Origin: Daucus carota subsp. sativus
Taxonomy: Eukaryota > Streptophyta > Magnoliopsida > Apiales > Apiaceae
Direction of reading: 5' to 3'
DNA length: 64,000 nucleotides
Assembly: GCF_001625215.2 (NCBI RefSeq)
Contig: NC_030387.2
Coordinates: 36,355,606-36,419,605, forward strand
Part shown: piece after piece, positions 1-12,194 of the stretch
How positions within the stretch are numbered: the first letter of the stretch is position 1
How the letters are laid out: every line of letters begins with the position of its first letter
The notes under the pieces: model-generated
What the model was told of the DNA's origin: nothing
Database searches by the model: none
Seen by the model: the letters and a program-made list of their open reading frames with translations, nothing else
Made by a program: the position numbers and the translations under genes

Positions 1-123
1 GATAAAAAAATTATAAATTAATTTGTGTCGACAAATCATTTATGCAGGAAAATAAAGATTTAAACTGGCTAGTTATAAAATGGCATCCTATGCGAACTGA
101 GTACGGGTCCAACGTTGTGTGAC

Positions 124-1113
124 CAGTCGCGGAACCAGAGAGGGGCTAGGGGATGCTAGAGCCCCCCCTAATCTCGAGAAAACAGTGTAAATTTTTTTTT
201 GAGCCCCCGCTGAATTAGTGATTTCAATATAGTGTTTTTTAGCCCCCGCTGAATTATAAATGTCATGGAGAGGGACTTATTGTAAAAAAAGAAAAAAGAA
301 GACACTTAGTCCGAAGGGAGTCTAATTAACAAATACATTCAAACAGATACACTCAAAGCAACTCCAACAAACTCCTTAAGTTTTCTCCAAAAATAATATA
401 AACAATCAACTCTTAACTATTCAAGAGGTAAAATTACACAATATCTACAACAGTATTCCCTACATATACTCTCTATCTATATCTGTTATTAAAATATGCA
501 CACCTACAAACTACAACAGTATTCCCTACATATACTCTCTATCTATATCTGTTATTAAAATTTGCACACATACAAACTGTATCATGCATGTTGAGTACTT
601 TGTACATAACAAAAATAATATAAAATATAGGTAAGAGGGAGAGTGCACTTTTCATTGTTGAGGAAGCAAATAGAGCTCCTAAATTTTTGAAGAGGTGCTA
701 GGAGCTTGTTGGAGTTTATTTAACAGGTTACTAATCCTATTTTCGAAGACATGCATAACCGTTTCATAGAAGGAAACATAGAACTAGTACTTTGTATTGG
801 CTCTTTGGATCTTAGGAATTAACTTTCAAGTTTGAATAACTCAAAACTTGTCTGCCTTTGCACAATTTTATCTAAAAAATTTCTCTATACTAAACCTGAA
901 ATTGTTGTCAAATCAGTTAGACAATTTTATTTATGATGTGAGAGCGGATAAAGATTTATCTGGACTTCAAAGTATATGAAATCTTTATAGTCATGATGGT
1001 TAAGACACACAGACACAGTGTTTATCCTTTAGTTTATCTGCTGGTTGAGTTAGCTCTCGTTTTACCCGTTGTATTTCAGCCCCTCCTAACTCACAGTCCT
1101 GGTTCCGCCACTG
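124..1113. mobile_element. hAT-type non-autonomous element, 990 bp
   Basis: The ends are inverted repeats: CAGTCGCGGAACCAG at 124-138 and CTGGTTCCGCCACTG at 1099-1113, 14 of 15 positions pairing. The element is bracketed by an exact 8-bp direct repeat TGTGTGAC (116-123 and 1114-1121), the target-site length of the hAT superfamily. No transposase ORF is visible, so it is non-autonomous. It carries a nearly perfect 66-bp tandem duplication at about 445-576. The class rests on target-site length and terminal repeats only. Confidence 0.8.
445..576. repeat. 66-bp tandem duplication inside the hAT element
   Basis: Two head-to-tail units starting at 445 and 511 (ctacaacagtattccctaca...) differ at only a few positions. 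The near-identity suggests a recent local duplication after the element arrived. Confidence 0.8.
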
Positions 1114-1155
1114 TGTGTGACGGGACATTCACGTAGTGCGGCTAGAGCCTAGTAC

Positions 1156-1775
1156 CAGGGGTGAACATGGGTCGGGTTGGGCGGTTTTTAAGAAAAAAAC
1201 GACCCAATTCAATTAGTTCGGGTTGATAAAAACTTAACCCATTAACAAAAAAAAAATTATGTAACCCAACCTTACCCAACCCAATTAATTCGGGTTGGGT
1301 CGGATTGGTTTGGGTTGAACTTGCGAAAACAATAATAAATAAAAATTTAGTCATTCATCGCGAAAGGAAGAAAAAAACTCAAGGTGTATATCAGTTCATT
1401 AACAAATCATTAACCATGTTCGAATTCCAAAAGTCATCATTTACATTTTATAGTTATCGAGATACTTAAAACTATTCATGTTATTATTGTAAATGTATAA
1501 ATACACCCTAGATAAATCAAATTTAGGTTAAAGAATGATTGACATAAACTCAAAAATGTAAGATAGGTATGTAAATATTATATATAAATATAATCGGGTT
1601 GGGTTGGGTTAATTCAGGGTTAAAATTCGTAAAACCCTGACCCAACCCAACTTTATCGGGTTTTTTAAAAATTAACCCATTTATTTTTCGATTTTGAACG
1701 GGTCGGGTTAATCGGCCTAAAAAAGGGTTGGTTTGGGTTGGGTTAGTGGGTTGAACGGGTTTATGTTCACCCCTA
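1156..1775. mobile_element. hAT-type MITE, 620 bp, rich in GGGTTG repeats
   Basis: The ends CAGGGGTGAACA (1156) and TGTTCACCCCTA (to 1775) are inverted repeats with one mismatch. The element is flanked by an exact 8-bp target duplication CCTAGTAC (1148-1155 and 1776-1783). Both arms are rich in GGGTTGGGTT-type words on one side and AACCCAACCC on the other, giving a long imperfect palindrome. No coding capacity is seen; the short ORFs inside are by-products of the repeats. Confidence 0.87.
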
Positions 1776-1916
1776 CCTAGTACACATAACTGAATTGAGT
1801 TTTATTTTGGTTCACACGGATTATATTTTGAACACACCTAAAAATCTTTATATTATATTACTGGAGTTTATAGTCTACTTATATTCACAAAATTTGTTTC
1901 CTAAAAATCTTTATAT

Positions 1917-2055
1917 CAGAGCACGATTGGATAGCCCAGTGGTGGGTTTATCCTCTGTTGACCCGGGGCACCCGGGTTCGACTCTGGCTCACCCCGAAAA
2001 TTATTAGAACAGATACTAAGTTGTAAGGCATATAAGCCTGCATTGTCAAAAAAAA
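1917..2055 (+). mobile_element. tRNA-derived SINE with poly(A) tail
   Basis: The 5' part has RNA polymerase III internal promoter motifs: an A-box-like GGATAGCCCAGTGG (1929-1942) and a B-box GGTTCGACTC (1975-1984), in tRNA-like spacing. A unique body (TTAGAACAGATACTAA) and an A-run follow. The direct repeat AAAAATCTTTATAT flanks it (1903-1916 and 2056-2069), as expected for LINE-dependent insertion. It landed inside an older tandem repeat of about 80 bp, visible on both sides. A diverged relative lies at 7.2 kb. Confidence 0.85.
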
Positions 2056-2284
2056 AAAAATCTTTATATTAGTGGAGTATATAGTCTACTTATATTCACA
2101 AAATTTGTTTTTAATTTATGTGATGTGATATTTGGATTGACCATGAAGACTTTGACACAAAGCTTGACAAAGGAGTATTTTCTTATATGTTCATATCGAG
2201 AGCTCCCATATTGTACGATCGAAATCCATAATCCCTCTCTAAGTTATGAGCTCTAATATTAATTATCAAAAGACAAACATCTTA

Positions 2285-2518
2285 CTACCTCGGTCCCACC
2301 AAATTATTTACGTTACTTTTAGGCACGCATTTTGAGACTCTTATAAAGTATAGTTCTATAATATATATTTTTCTTTAAAAATCCTGGAAAAAAGTTAGAC
2401 GTTTGAACTTATATTCACAAAAAAAATATATTAAAAAAACGTTATCGAACTATACTTTATAAGAGTCTCAAAATACGGGCAAACAGTGAACGTAAACAAC
2501 CTGTTGGGACGAAGGAAG
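2285..2518. mobile_element. Stowaway-like MITE
   Basis: Imperfect terminal inverted repeats (CTACCTCGGTCCCA at 2285; TTGGGACGAAGGAAG at the right end) lie within TA dinucleotides. The arms form a long hairpin: GAGACTCTTATAAAGTATAG is matched in reverse complement near 2450-2470. Terminal CTCCCTCCGTCCC-like words and TA target sites are typical of plant Tc1/mariner-derived MITEs. Confidence 0.75.
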
Positions 2519-4669
2519 TATATTTTCAGAGAATAAAAGATTTTATCCACTTTGTGAAGTCAAGTCCGTACATATTTATTTTTGAACACAACCTAGATCT
2601 ACAACCTAGATCTAGGTCTTAATTTTAGACACAACGATTTCTTAATTAGATCCTTACTCTACCAGTCACTTTTGCAAGCAGCATCTTTGATAAACATGAT
2701 TATTAGGATCGTCAATTTGGGATGGAGGGGATATATTTTATTATCTCTCTCATGTATGAATTCTATTCTTTTTATCAAAAAGTTTAGATCAATAGTTAGG
2801 AATTTCAAAATTATCAATATAATCCCCTACATAAATTTTATGTGCCTTACTAGCGTGGGAAGTTGGAAAATTATGAGAATTTTGATTGACAACATTTTGC
2901 AACATTCCCAGCCAGAATGGACAAATCAGGTCAGAAGTGAAAACAAGAGTAACACCAAACATATAGGACGACTTATATAAGGGTGAATAAAATAATCGTC
3001 CGAAATCACGACAAGAATCTGACACTGCCATAAGCTTGCTAGCATTTTAGTCTCCATAGGTTTGCGAGGAAGATGATGCAGCTCAATACATTATTAAGGC
3101 GTGAATTTGTTGATTCACATTTTGTATATGCATCTGATTTTAATGTCCATCAACTGACAACACTAATAAAGAGGAAACCCGGACAGGTTTGACATGTTAC
3201 GCATCATAAATTACTAAAATATGCTGCATAAGATTAGAACAATCTTTTCTTGAAAAATTGTATATAAAAATTTCTTCCCAAAGAAAATGTTCGTAAAATA
3301 TTATGCTCGGTTTGCACTCCTCCTTGCCAAAGAGCGTGTTTTACTAAGATTAAGATTAAAATTGTGATTTATTATTTAACGTGATTTAATGTAATAGGTT
3401 GGAGATTTAAAATATCTGTTGGAGTAATTTTGATTTATTTATGATTTATAAATTATTAAAAATATAATAATAAAAATAAAAGTGATTTATGAATAATTTT
3501 TATTAATAAAAGAAAAAAAAAATTATGTCACGGGAGAAAGTACTTCAAACTAACTTCTGATTTTAAATTAGTTTCTGACTTATTTCTGAATTTAAATCAA
3601 TTTTTGTAACTACATAATTAGACATTTTCCAGCTTAAAATAACTTAAATCTCAGACAAACACACCTAAAATCTGTTTATGCAAGTTTTGTTGTGCCATGT
3701 GTAAATTATTTCTCGAAAGTAAATACTTGTGTGATATGTTTGAGGCGATACTATAAATGTATGACCGCATATAAACCTAATCGTATCTTTCAAATAAATG
3801 CATGACCAAGTTTTAAGTCAATTCAAAGCAATAAAGATTTGAAACTTAAAAAAAGAATTAAGACATTTAATGAATTTTCGGTTCAATACTTTAGAATTGG
3901 GTGGATATGAGTACTACTAATCGGTTGTTTTCGGAATTTACAGATGTAGTGATACTACGGTGCTTTCTAGCTTTTAGTGACGGGCCTAATTTTTTTACTG
4001 GCTCAAAAATTTGAAGGAAATTTTATACATAAATTTTAACGAATCATATCGCAAAATTTTCAAAAGCTCATTAATTTATTCTAAATCTACGTAATCAATC
4101 CAAATCTTGTAAAATCATATAAATTGCTCGAATATTTTCATATATTTTACAAGATTGTATCCATACAATCAACCCAAAATTAAATTCGACACAAGTGTTA
4201 AAAGTTAAAACATGCAAGTGCATGAATTCTACGAAATGCCAAGTGTTACATTACGTTTGTGTTGGTGCGCACGCTTGGGTTGTGACAGGTTGGAAGCGAG
4301 CTTAAGTGCATAAAAGATACGATGAGTGTGCGTTACACATCAGCTTACCCAATTCTAAAGCACTTTCTAACTAAAATCCCCGTAACATTTGGACTTACTG
4401 GAGATTACTACATTCCGTACGGCTTTTATTTTCATAGATTATGTGCACACACTGTTCATAACCGCTCGAAATCTCCCTCTATATCTCATCCGTTTTATTT
4501 GGCGGCACCAAATACGCTACTCTCGCTCACCACCTGCATCTTCTCTTCTTTTTTTTTTCTCCCTATATTTTTTTTTGAAATATATTTTTTACTTTTTTTT
4601 TGGGTCTCTTTATTCTTTGATTTTAGTTGTAATCTTGAAGACCCTGGTTGCTAAAAATCAGAAATTTTG
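2519..4669. other. Gene-free stretch upstream of the cyclin gene
   Basis: AT-rich sequence with only short ORFs and no recognisable protein similarity. Diverged AT-rich inverted segments near 3310-3660 look like an old MITE but have no clear target duplication. The cyclin promoter must lie at the 3' end of this stretch; pyrimidine-rich runs at 4540-4620 look like 5' leader. Confidence 0.5.
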
Positions 4670-4684
4670 ATGTTCGAGGCTTGA
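4670..4684 (+). promoter_or_regulatory. Short upstream ORF in the cyclin leader
   Basis: ATG TTC GAG GCT TGA (4670-4684) ends 9 nt before the cyclin start codon at 4694, in a different frame. If the mature leader contains it, translation of the cyclin would need leaky scanning or reinitiation. That the leader includes this ATG is an inference; no intron acceptor separates the two. Confidence 0.4.
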
Positions 4685-4693
4685 CTAAGTTTT

Positions 4694-5988
4694 ATGAGTA
4701 TGAAGAAAAGCTCTGAGACTTCTTTTTCTCTGCCTAGTCTTTTCTGTCATGAAGATGAGTCTTGTTTTAATGATAATTTCAGCTCTTTGTCTCAGTCGGA
4801 TGATGAGTTTGTGCAAACGTTGTTTGACAAAGAGACCACCTTTGAATCTGGTTCCTCGGATTTTTCCAGAGAGCTGAAATGGGCTCGCTTGGATGCTATC
4901 AAGTGGACTTTCAATGTTGGTTTTCTTATTTAATTTTTTTATTTTCCATCTTTGATCAACTCTGGTTAATGGTTTTTGATGAAAGATTTTTGTTTTTGTT
5001 TGCAGACAAGGTCGATTTTTGGGTTTCATATCCGGACAGCCTATTTGTCATTGACATATTTTGATCAGTTTCTCTCAAGAAGATCCATTGATGTAAGCAT
5101 TTCCACATGTTTTTTTGTTTGTTTTAGTGATGCTTAGATGGTAATGAATTGTTTTGGTGATTTCTTGATGTGTTAAGATTGAGAAAGTGTGGGCTATCAG
5201 ATTACTGGCAGTGGCATGTTTATCCTTGGCAGCAAAAATGGAGGAAAGGAAGGTTCCTTTGTTAAGTGAGTATTATGTAGATGAATTCAATTTTGAGGGA
5301 AATATGATTCAGAGAATGGAGCTACTTGTACTGAATGCTCTGGAATGGAAATTGGGATTGATTACCCCTTTCGAGTTTATTCACTATTTGATCACCAAGT
5401 TCTTTGGATATTGTTCACCTCCTACAGACTTGGTGTCGAAAGCCATGGAATCGGTTTCCTCCATCATCAAAGGTGAAAATCTTGATATAATGAAGGAGAG
5501 TTTTTGATATAGGATTAGCATATGTTGTGCTAAATTATCCATTTTTCTTTGTTTGATTGATACAGAGATTAGTTTGATGGATCATAGACCATCTGTGATC
5601 GCTGCAGCTGCAGTTTTGGGAGCCAGCGATGAACGATTAACAAGAGCAGTTATGGAGCTGAAGATTGATATAATTGCCTCTTGGGGTTCTCTAGAAAAAG
5701 TGAGTATTGTTTCCTTTTTTTTTTCCTTCCAACTTTTCATTGGTGAATATGCTTGATTTAAGCAGCATTGCATATTGACAGGAACACATATTTTCTTGCC
5801 ATAATTTATTGGTTGAATTGGAGATGGAAAAAAGCAAGACCCCGAATTCCTTGGTTTCGACTAATTTACAGATAAAACATTTGAGTTCATCTTCAGTCAC
5901 TTGTGGAGGTGTTGGCACAAAGAGGAAGCTTTCATACAATGTAGATTCCGAAAACCAAGGTCCTTCGCAGAAAATCTTCCGGCAATAA
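4694..5988 (+). CDS. CYCD5: D-type cyclin, CYCD5-like
   Basis: Five exons with GT-AG borders: 4694-4915, 5006-5092, 5178-5472, 5566-5699, 5782-5988; the spliced frame is open for 314 aa. D-type cyclins bind CDKA and phosphorylate the retinoblastoma-related protein to drive G1/S. Residues 16-20 read LFCHE, the LxCxE pocket-binding motif. The cyclin box runs from about residue 66 to 170 and includes SLAAKMEER, the cyclin signature region. A second helical domain follows, then a basic tail (GTKRKLSY) that may serve nuclear import. The motif sequence near the N-terminus, the TRS-FGF-TAY segment and the tail match my memory of CYCD5;1 better than CYCD3. The gene converges on the Ca2+-ATPase gene, with 1.8 kb between the stops. 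The start was chosen because it places LxCxE at the usual N-terminal position. Confidence 0.9.
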
Positions 5989-7809
5989 CTGATTGCTGTT
6001 CTTTGATTGATTGAATGGTTTGGTTAAATGATGATTATTGATCTAAATTACCTGCCTGATTGCATACTGAGTTTACAATAATCTACCAAATTATGGTATG
6101 ATTTGAAGCTAATGAAGCTTCCATATTTCTACAAGCAACAAAATTGTCAAAGGGCTTGACAACCAATCAAACAGTGAAAGTTAGGAAACAGTAAATGAGT
6201 GGACAACTTTATAGTAGATAGTAATAAGGTAAAGAAGCTGACTAAAGTACTCCAAAAGCCAATTTTGAAGGAAGTTGAGGGCCAAAGAGAAGTTGACAAG
6301 GCCATTCAAGACTGTTTGTTTATAGTGAGTGATTATTCTGTGTAGTGTTTTGCTTTACTGATGAATTTTGCCAGTGCTCATCCACTATCAGCAGCTTTGG
6401 ATTTCTTTTAATTATATATATATTTTTTATTTATTTTGTTTGATGTGGAGAAGGTGTATTTATCTTGATATGCACATTACTTTTTGAAAGGAGCTGGATG
6501 CTTCCTTTGTCTTTCAACAGGCTGAAAGCCAAGAGGATTGATTAAAGATATATAAGAGTTGTTTTTGTTTTACATATTTCTGTTCCGTTTGGACCATCAA
6601 AAAGTGCTTAAAAGTTGGAGAAGTTTGCAATTTATGTTTGAGTGTTGGCATTTGCTTTTCATAGTGGGGCTTCAGGCTTTCTCTTCTCCTTTCACTTATT
6701 ATCATTTCTGTTATATTTCCGGGGTCATGTAATCATTAGGGGAATCGGATTATGAAAATCTCATGCTAAGTAAGAACATTAAGCTGAAATAACTTTTATG
6801 CTACGACTAATTCATAGCATTAGCAGTCGATACATAGATATAATCTGCATATTGCAGGAAGTCTGTGATCATGTTCATAATTATGCTTCCTAATGGAGAT
6901 GCATCGGCTGCCCTACGCCCTCTTAAACCGACTCTATTCTAGGATGGGCGGTTTATATGGTACAGAAAGTGGTTCTGATATATGTTTCCAGATAGGAAGA
7001 ACTCAACTAGTAGGATCATATGAAGGTCATCCTCCACATGCCCTCATAGTGATCATAGCTCCACCCAGCCTGGCAATGAACATATGATTTCACAGTTTCT
7101 GATACAAAACATTTATAGCCCCACTTGGACAGTTCTGATGGAATGCATGAGTAGTTAATTAGAATTCAGACCATTAGCATTCAGATCTTCCAGTAAAAGT
7201 TGCTTATAGGACTATCTGAATGGGATTATCTCTTGTCGTCTTGGGTTCGATTCTCGCTCATCTCGAGATTTGTTAGAACAGATACTAATTTGTAAGGCAT
7301 ATCAACCTGATTATTCAAAAATTATAGTGAGTGAAGGTCTAGATTGTGATCTGAAATTTTACATTGAACAAATTGAAAAAAGAATCTTCATTAAAGATCT
7401 CTGACAAAAAAAGAAAAAGAAAAAAGAATCTTCATTAAAGATGACAAGCAGTTGCCTATCAATAAGCTAACATCTTATGAGCTACAGCAGAACTAAAATC
7501 TTAAGAATTCTAAAACAAAATAGCTGGTAATCTGAAATTTTACATGACATTAATCAAAAAAGATAATTATCATTAAAAACTGACAAGCAGATGCATGTCA
7601 GTAAGCTAACATTACCAGAGTGACTGCCTCACAAATACTGCCATCAGGCAAATCTATCACACCAGCACCATTGCATTCTTCTTGGCAGCTAAACACTCTT
7701 ACCTGGATTCCTTTTCACATGCCGAGATCAATCCTCTACATCGAAAGATATAAAAATACTGAAGGAGCTATGTCTTTTACATATTATAGGGGAGGGCAAC
7801 ATGTATTCT
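5989..7809. other. Intergenic stretch between convergent genes
   Basis: 3' flanks of the cyclin gene (+) and the Ca2+ pump gene (-). It holds a decayed SINE (7.2 kb) and a small direct duplication of gaatcttcattaaagat near 7382-7443. The 64-codon ORF at 6893-7087 has no recognisable product and is not called. Confidence 0.6.
7226..7321 (+). mobile_element. Decayed SINE, same family as 1917-2055
   Basis: It shares the B-box GGTTCGATTC (7244-7253) and the body TTAGAACAGATACTAA followed by TTGTAAGGCATAT with the SINE at 1.9 kb. The A-box end is degenerate or missing and the A-tail is short, so this copy is older or 5'-truncated. No clear target duplication is visible. Confidence 0.65.
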
Positions 7810-10800
7810 TCATTCTAGTTTCAGATGGTCCACTGGGATCAGTTTAACTACTGCAGCTATTGGCATGCCCACAAATCCAATGAATATGCTATAAGACCAT
7901 TGCCCAAACGTGAGGGGGTATGTGTTTGCAAATGTACCCAAGAACTCAATTATAATGATCTGAAATACGACTGTAGCACTAAGAACGCTCACAAAAACGT
8001 TGTTTTGCAGCATACCCTTCAATACATCGATCCTTTCCATTTCCCGGGAGCTTATCTCATTGAAAACCTGCAAAAAAAATAAATCATAATATATTCAAAC
8101 ATTGGATAAAATGCCAAAAACATGCCAACTAGTCTTCACAAATTCACTGATTTTTGGGAGTGATATAGCCTATGGTTCAGTTAATAATACCGCGCCAGGA
8201 CAATCAGCTGAACCAGAAACGATAAGTCACATACAAAATTCAAACATTTAACCATCCAGTTCCCAGAAAGCCAACACTGATTCTGTGATAAACTTTGCAT
8301 ATTCAAGAACATATTTAATTTGATTGTAGTTCACCATTTTACAGTGGAAGAGATGATTTTAAGATGTTACCTGACAAAAGACAAATGAGTTAAAAATAAG
8401 CGTGTTAAGTATTTCATCAGAATCAGGACCATCAAGACCAAATACTTCCTCTCCTTTTGCCTGGAGTAACCAGATGACAATGATCTGATATACAGATTGT
8501 CCAATAATATTCCTCCACATGACATTACTAATAAAATTCCCCTTCCTCCCGACTGGACTTCTCTTCATCAGCTCATCATTTGGAGGCTCCGTGGCTAAAG
8601 CAAGAGCTCCTAATGTATCCATGATCATGTTAACCCACAAAAGCTGAACAGCTGTGAGGGGTGCACTCCCTGGAGAAATCAGATGTGAAAGAACGGTAAA
8701 ACCTTAAATTATTCTTTTTGGCTAATAAAAAGTTTGTAAATATGCTAAAATTTGCTTTAGTTAGTAGCTACTGAATTAATGTATTAAGAAAGGCAGGATC
8801 CTAACCTGTTACACAGGCTGAAGAAAAGTTAACAAGCAGTGCCACAACATTAACCGTCAACTGGAACTGCACAAACTTCTGTATGTTTATGTAAACTGAG
8901 CGTCCCCATTTAGCGACAGTCACAATTGTTGAGAAATTGTCATCCAGAATTATGACATCTGCACTCTCTTTGGCCACCTAAAAACAGAAAAATGATCCAC
9001 ATTTATATTTAATATATTAGTTTCATAGTTTTCCAATATAAATTTGTAGTACAAGCCACATCCTCATCGTGAATACATTTTGTTCTCAATGCTGTACATG
9101 GTAAGGTTTTTTTTAGATCATATGTTATTCACATGATGTATCACTATAGATATTTTATTATGCGAACCTCAGTTCCAGCAATTCCCATTGCAAGTCCAAT
9201 ATCTGCCTCGTGGAGTGCTGGCGCATCATTTGTGCCATCACCAGTCACTGCCACAACTTCATCAAATGTGGTTCTCAAGTGCTTAACCAGTGTATGCTTA
9301 TCTAAAGGAGAAGATCGTGCCATCACCTGAATAAATAGAGTACAATTAAATAATTTTTTTTTCAATTTAGCTTAGTCTTGTAAAAAGTTGTTGCAGTACT
9401 ACCTGGATTTTGGGAACTATATCATTCAATTCCTCAAGCTTCATTTCACGAAAGACTGGCCCTTCTATTGCAATGCCATGCTCATTGAGTATTCCACATT
9501 CTCTAGCTATAGCTTTTGCAGTATTTATGTTGTCTCCCGTAACCATCCTAACAGTCACACCTGCTGAACTACAAAGTGCAACTGATTCCTTCACACCTGG
9601 ACGAACAGGGTCTTTTATGCCCACAATTCCTATACAGGTAAATCCCGAAGTTGGAATTGAGTCATTTGGATTAAACCCGTCTACTTGGCAATAGCCAAGA
9701 CATAAAGTTCGTAGAGCCTCTCCAGCAAACTCATCAATTGTCGTTTTGAGATGGTTTAGCAACGCGTCATCAAGAGGAACCACCTCACCAGTTGAATTAA
9801 TTACCTTGTCACAGGAAGCCAATACTATTTCAGAAGCTCCTTTAGTGTGAGCTCTTAGACCTCCTTCAGGAAGTTCAAGCACTACCCCCATACGTTTCTT
9901 AGTAGAGTTAAATGGCTCAACTTTAATGAGTTTAGGAGCTTCGCGCTCTGCCTGGAAATCTCCACCAAGCGACAAGGCAAACTGCAACAGAGCAGCCTCA
10001 GTTGGCGTTCCTAGTATCTCTCGTTTTCCTGCTTCATCAACCACAATTTCTCCACCTGTGTTGTTAAAAATTGATTGCAGTAGTATTTTTAATGTGGATC
10101 CCGGGATTTCAGAGGTCAGAGTAGTAGAGCTTCCTTCTGCACTCAAATCCTTGACATTTGTACATATGCACGTCTTGACAACAGTCATGCGATTCGTTGT
10201 AAGTGTGCCAGTTTTGTCACTACATATAGTTGTTGCAGACCCCATTGTTTCACAAGCTGCAAGATTACGGACAAGTGCCTTATCATTCATCATCTTCTGC
10301 ATTGCAAAGGCAAGGCTCAATGTCACAGCCAGAGGCAAACCCTCAGGAACAGCAACAACAACAATAGTAACTGCTATAGCGAAATATTCCAACAATTCCA
10401 AAGCATCATCGCCTCTCCAGCTCAAGTAGGTTCCTTCATGCACTTTACGACTAATCATTTTTTGCACAAGCACTGCAAAAGTCACTACAGCAAAGAAAAG
10501 GCCAATCTTACCAATAATAGTGGCTACTCCATTGAGTTTTACCTGAAGTGGAGTCTCATCATCTCCACCCTCACTAAGAGTTGCCATAAGTTTACCCCAT
10601 TGAGTCCTCATTCCCACTGTGGTAACTAGCATCTTGCATGATCCGTCCTGAACCTTAGTTCCAGACAACAAATAAGGATTATCATCGGTCACATGTATGG
10701 GCTCACTTTCTCCTGTCAGACTTGATTCATCAATAAGCATAGAAAAACCCGACACAAAGAGGCCATCTGCAGGGACTTGATCCCCAATTGCAAGATGCAC

Positions 10801-12194
10801 AATATCGCCAGGAAGTAGCTCATATATAGACATTTTGTGCCTATAACCATTCCTTGTAACTTGAATTGAGATTTTCTTTTTCTCTTTATCTAAATCTCTG
10901 AACTGTAAAGATTGTCGATAGTCACTAGTGGCTGTCACAAACACCACTATCAAGATACTTGCAACAATTCCAAGGCCATCCTGCGCCCCATGTGGCCATC
11001 CTTCAGTGGCTATGCCAACAATCAAAGAAACAAAAGCACAAATTGCCAGGATCATGAGAGTCATGTCGTGAAGAGCTTCCCAAACAAAAACCCAGAAACT
11101 GCGGACCTCTTTCTCAGTAAATTTATTGATTCCAAAAAGCTCTTGTCTGCGCTCAAGTTTTGCTGTATCAGAAGGAAGGCCATTAGTGGTTGAGGTGCAG
11201 AGTTTTTCTGCAATTCCAGATACGCCACCATGAAATTTCAGTTTCTTCATGTCATGTCCCTCAACTATGGATCCCAATTCATCAGCACAAATCTGATAAC
11301 CTGCTGCTTTTACTTCCTCAGGTACACTGTAGTCACTTGGTTTCATGCCTGTAAGAAGTTCCCTAGGACTTTCAGTTTGATACGCGATTTTAATCAAGAA
11401 ATAAACAGACAGGGCTAAGAATTCAGACCTTGTATAAACTGAAACGCGGCCTTGGAAACCAGAACTGCAACCCTCAACTTTTCCTGCATTATGCAAGAAC
11501 ATCAAAACAGCCCTCTTAGTGGTGTGCAGACAACAATAAAAGGAATCAATGTAGCAATTTTAACAGGAAGCACAAGATAATTTATTTATTTAGCCTAAAA
11601 CGGAAGTTCAAGATGATTGACTGGAGGTATCAAGAGAAATCTGCATTGACATTAAAATTCAAGATAACATGCAACATATTTGAACCAAAAGCAAGGAAAA
11701 GGCCAGTGCTGAAAGAAAGCATGACATAATTTTAAATATTGAATATACAATAATATGGAGAGCAAGGATGATAAAATATAATATGATCCTGGTAAGCCCT
11801 CGTAGGTTTGGGAAGAATCGGCCACTTAACATGACATCATAGCTCATACTCGCGGTCGTGATCCACTCTCGACCCAAAGATGGCTTTCCAGTGAGAGGGA
11901 ATGTTACAATATAACATAATCCAGCTAAGCCTCCTCTTTTCGGAGAATTGGTCACTAGGATTAAAAAAAAGTTATATGGCAGCAAAATTATTTTAAACGA
12001 GAAGATGAAAAAGGAACCTGATTGGTACGACGCATGGCAGCAGCTTCGCTGCGCTTGGAGAGATTGGCAGTGTGACGAAACCTTCTCTTGGGATTCTTCA
12101 CCATCCCGCACACATCTCTCCATCTCTGCAGAGTTTCCTCTGAGGAGTGCTTCGACTTGACTTGGTGGAAACTATTATTTATGTAGCTTTCCAT
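7810..12194 (-). CDS. ACA: Autoinhibited P2B-type Ca2+-ATPase (ACA1/ACA2-like)
   Basis: Seven exons, read from the high end: 12018-12194, 11429-11483, 9403-11348, 9168-9326, 8806-8977, 8371-8669, 7810-8067; phases join cleanly to give 1021 aa, normal for the family. The pump exports Ca2+ from the cytosol using ATP and is released from autoinhibition by calmodulin binding to its N-terminus. Seen in the translation: a basic, Trp-containing N-terminal segment ([17 protein letters not shown], residues 24-40), the actuator motif TGES (about 289), the membrane motif PEGLP (412-416), the phosphorylated Asp in DKTGT (about 455), and the hinge motif TGDGTNDAP (754-762). The C-terminus has the usual hydrophobic helices and lacks the long tail of animal PMCA. 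Overall wording is closest to the ACA1/2/7 group. Whether it sits in ER, plastid envelope or plasma membrane cannot be told from sequence. It is divergent from the porin gene, 2.5 kb apart. Confidence 0.97.

Noticed and set aside
1580..1760. Telomere-like GGGTTG repeats
   Set aside because: Not the plant TTTAGGG repeat and confined to the arms of an hAT-type MITE; not an interstitial telomere.
1917..1990. Possible functional tRNA gene
   Set aside because: A and B boxes are present, but no cloverleaf with paired acceptor stem could be drawn, and the A-tail and target duplication identify a SINE.
6893..7087. 64-codon ORF after the cyclin gene
   Set aside because: No family resemblance and no supporting signals; lies in 3' intergenic DNA next to a SINE.
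9926..10429. 167-codon plus-strand ORF
   Set aside because: Lies fully antisense to the large third exon of the Ca2+-ATPase, whose frame and motifs are unmistakable. No independent protein signature.
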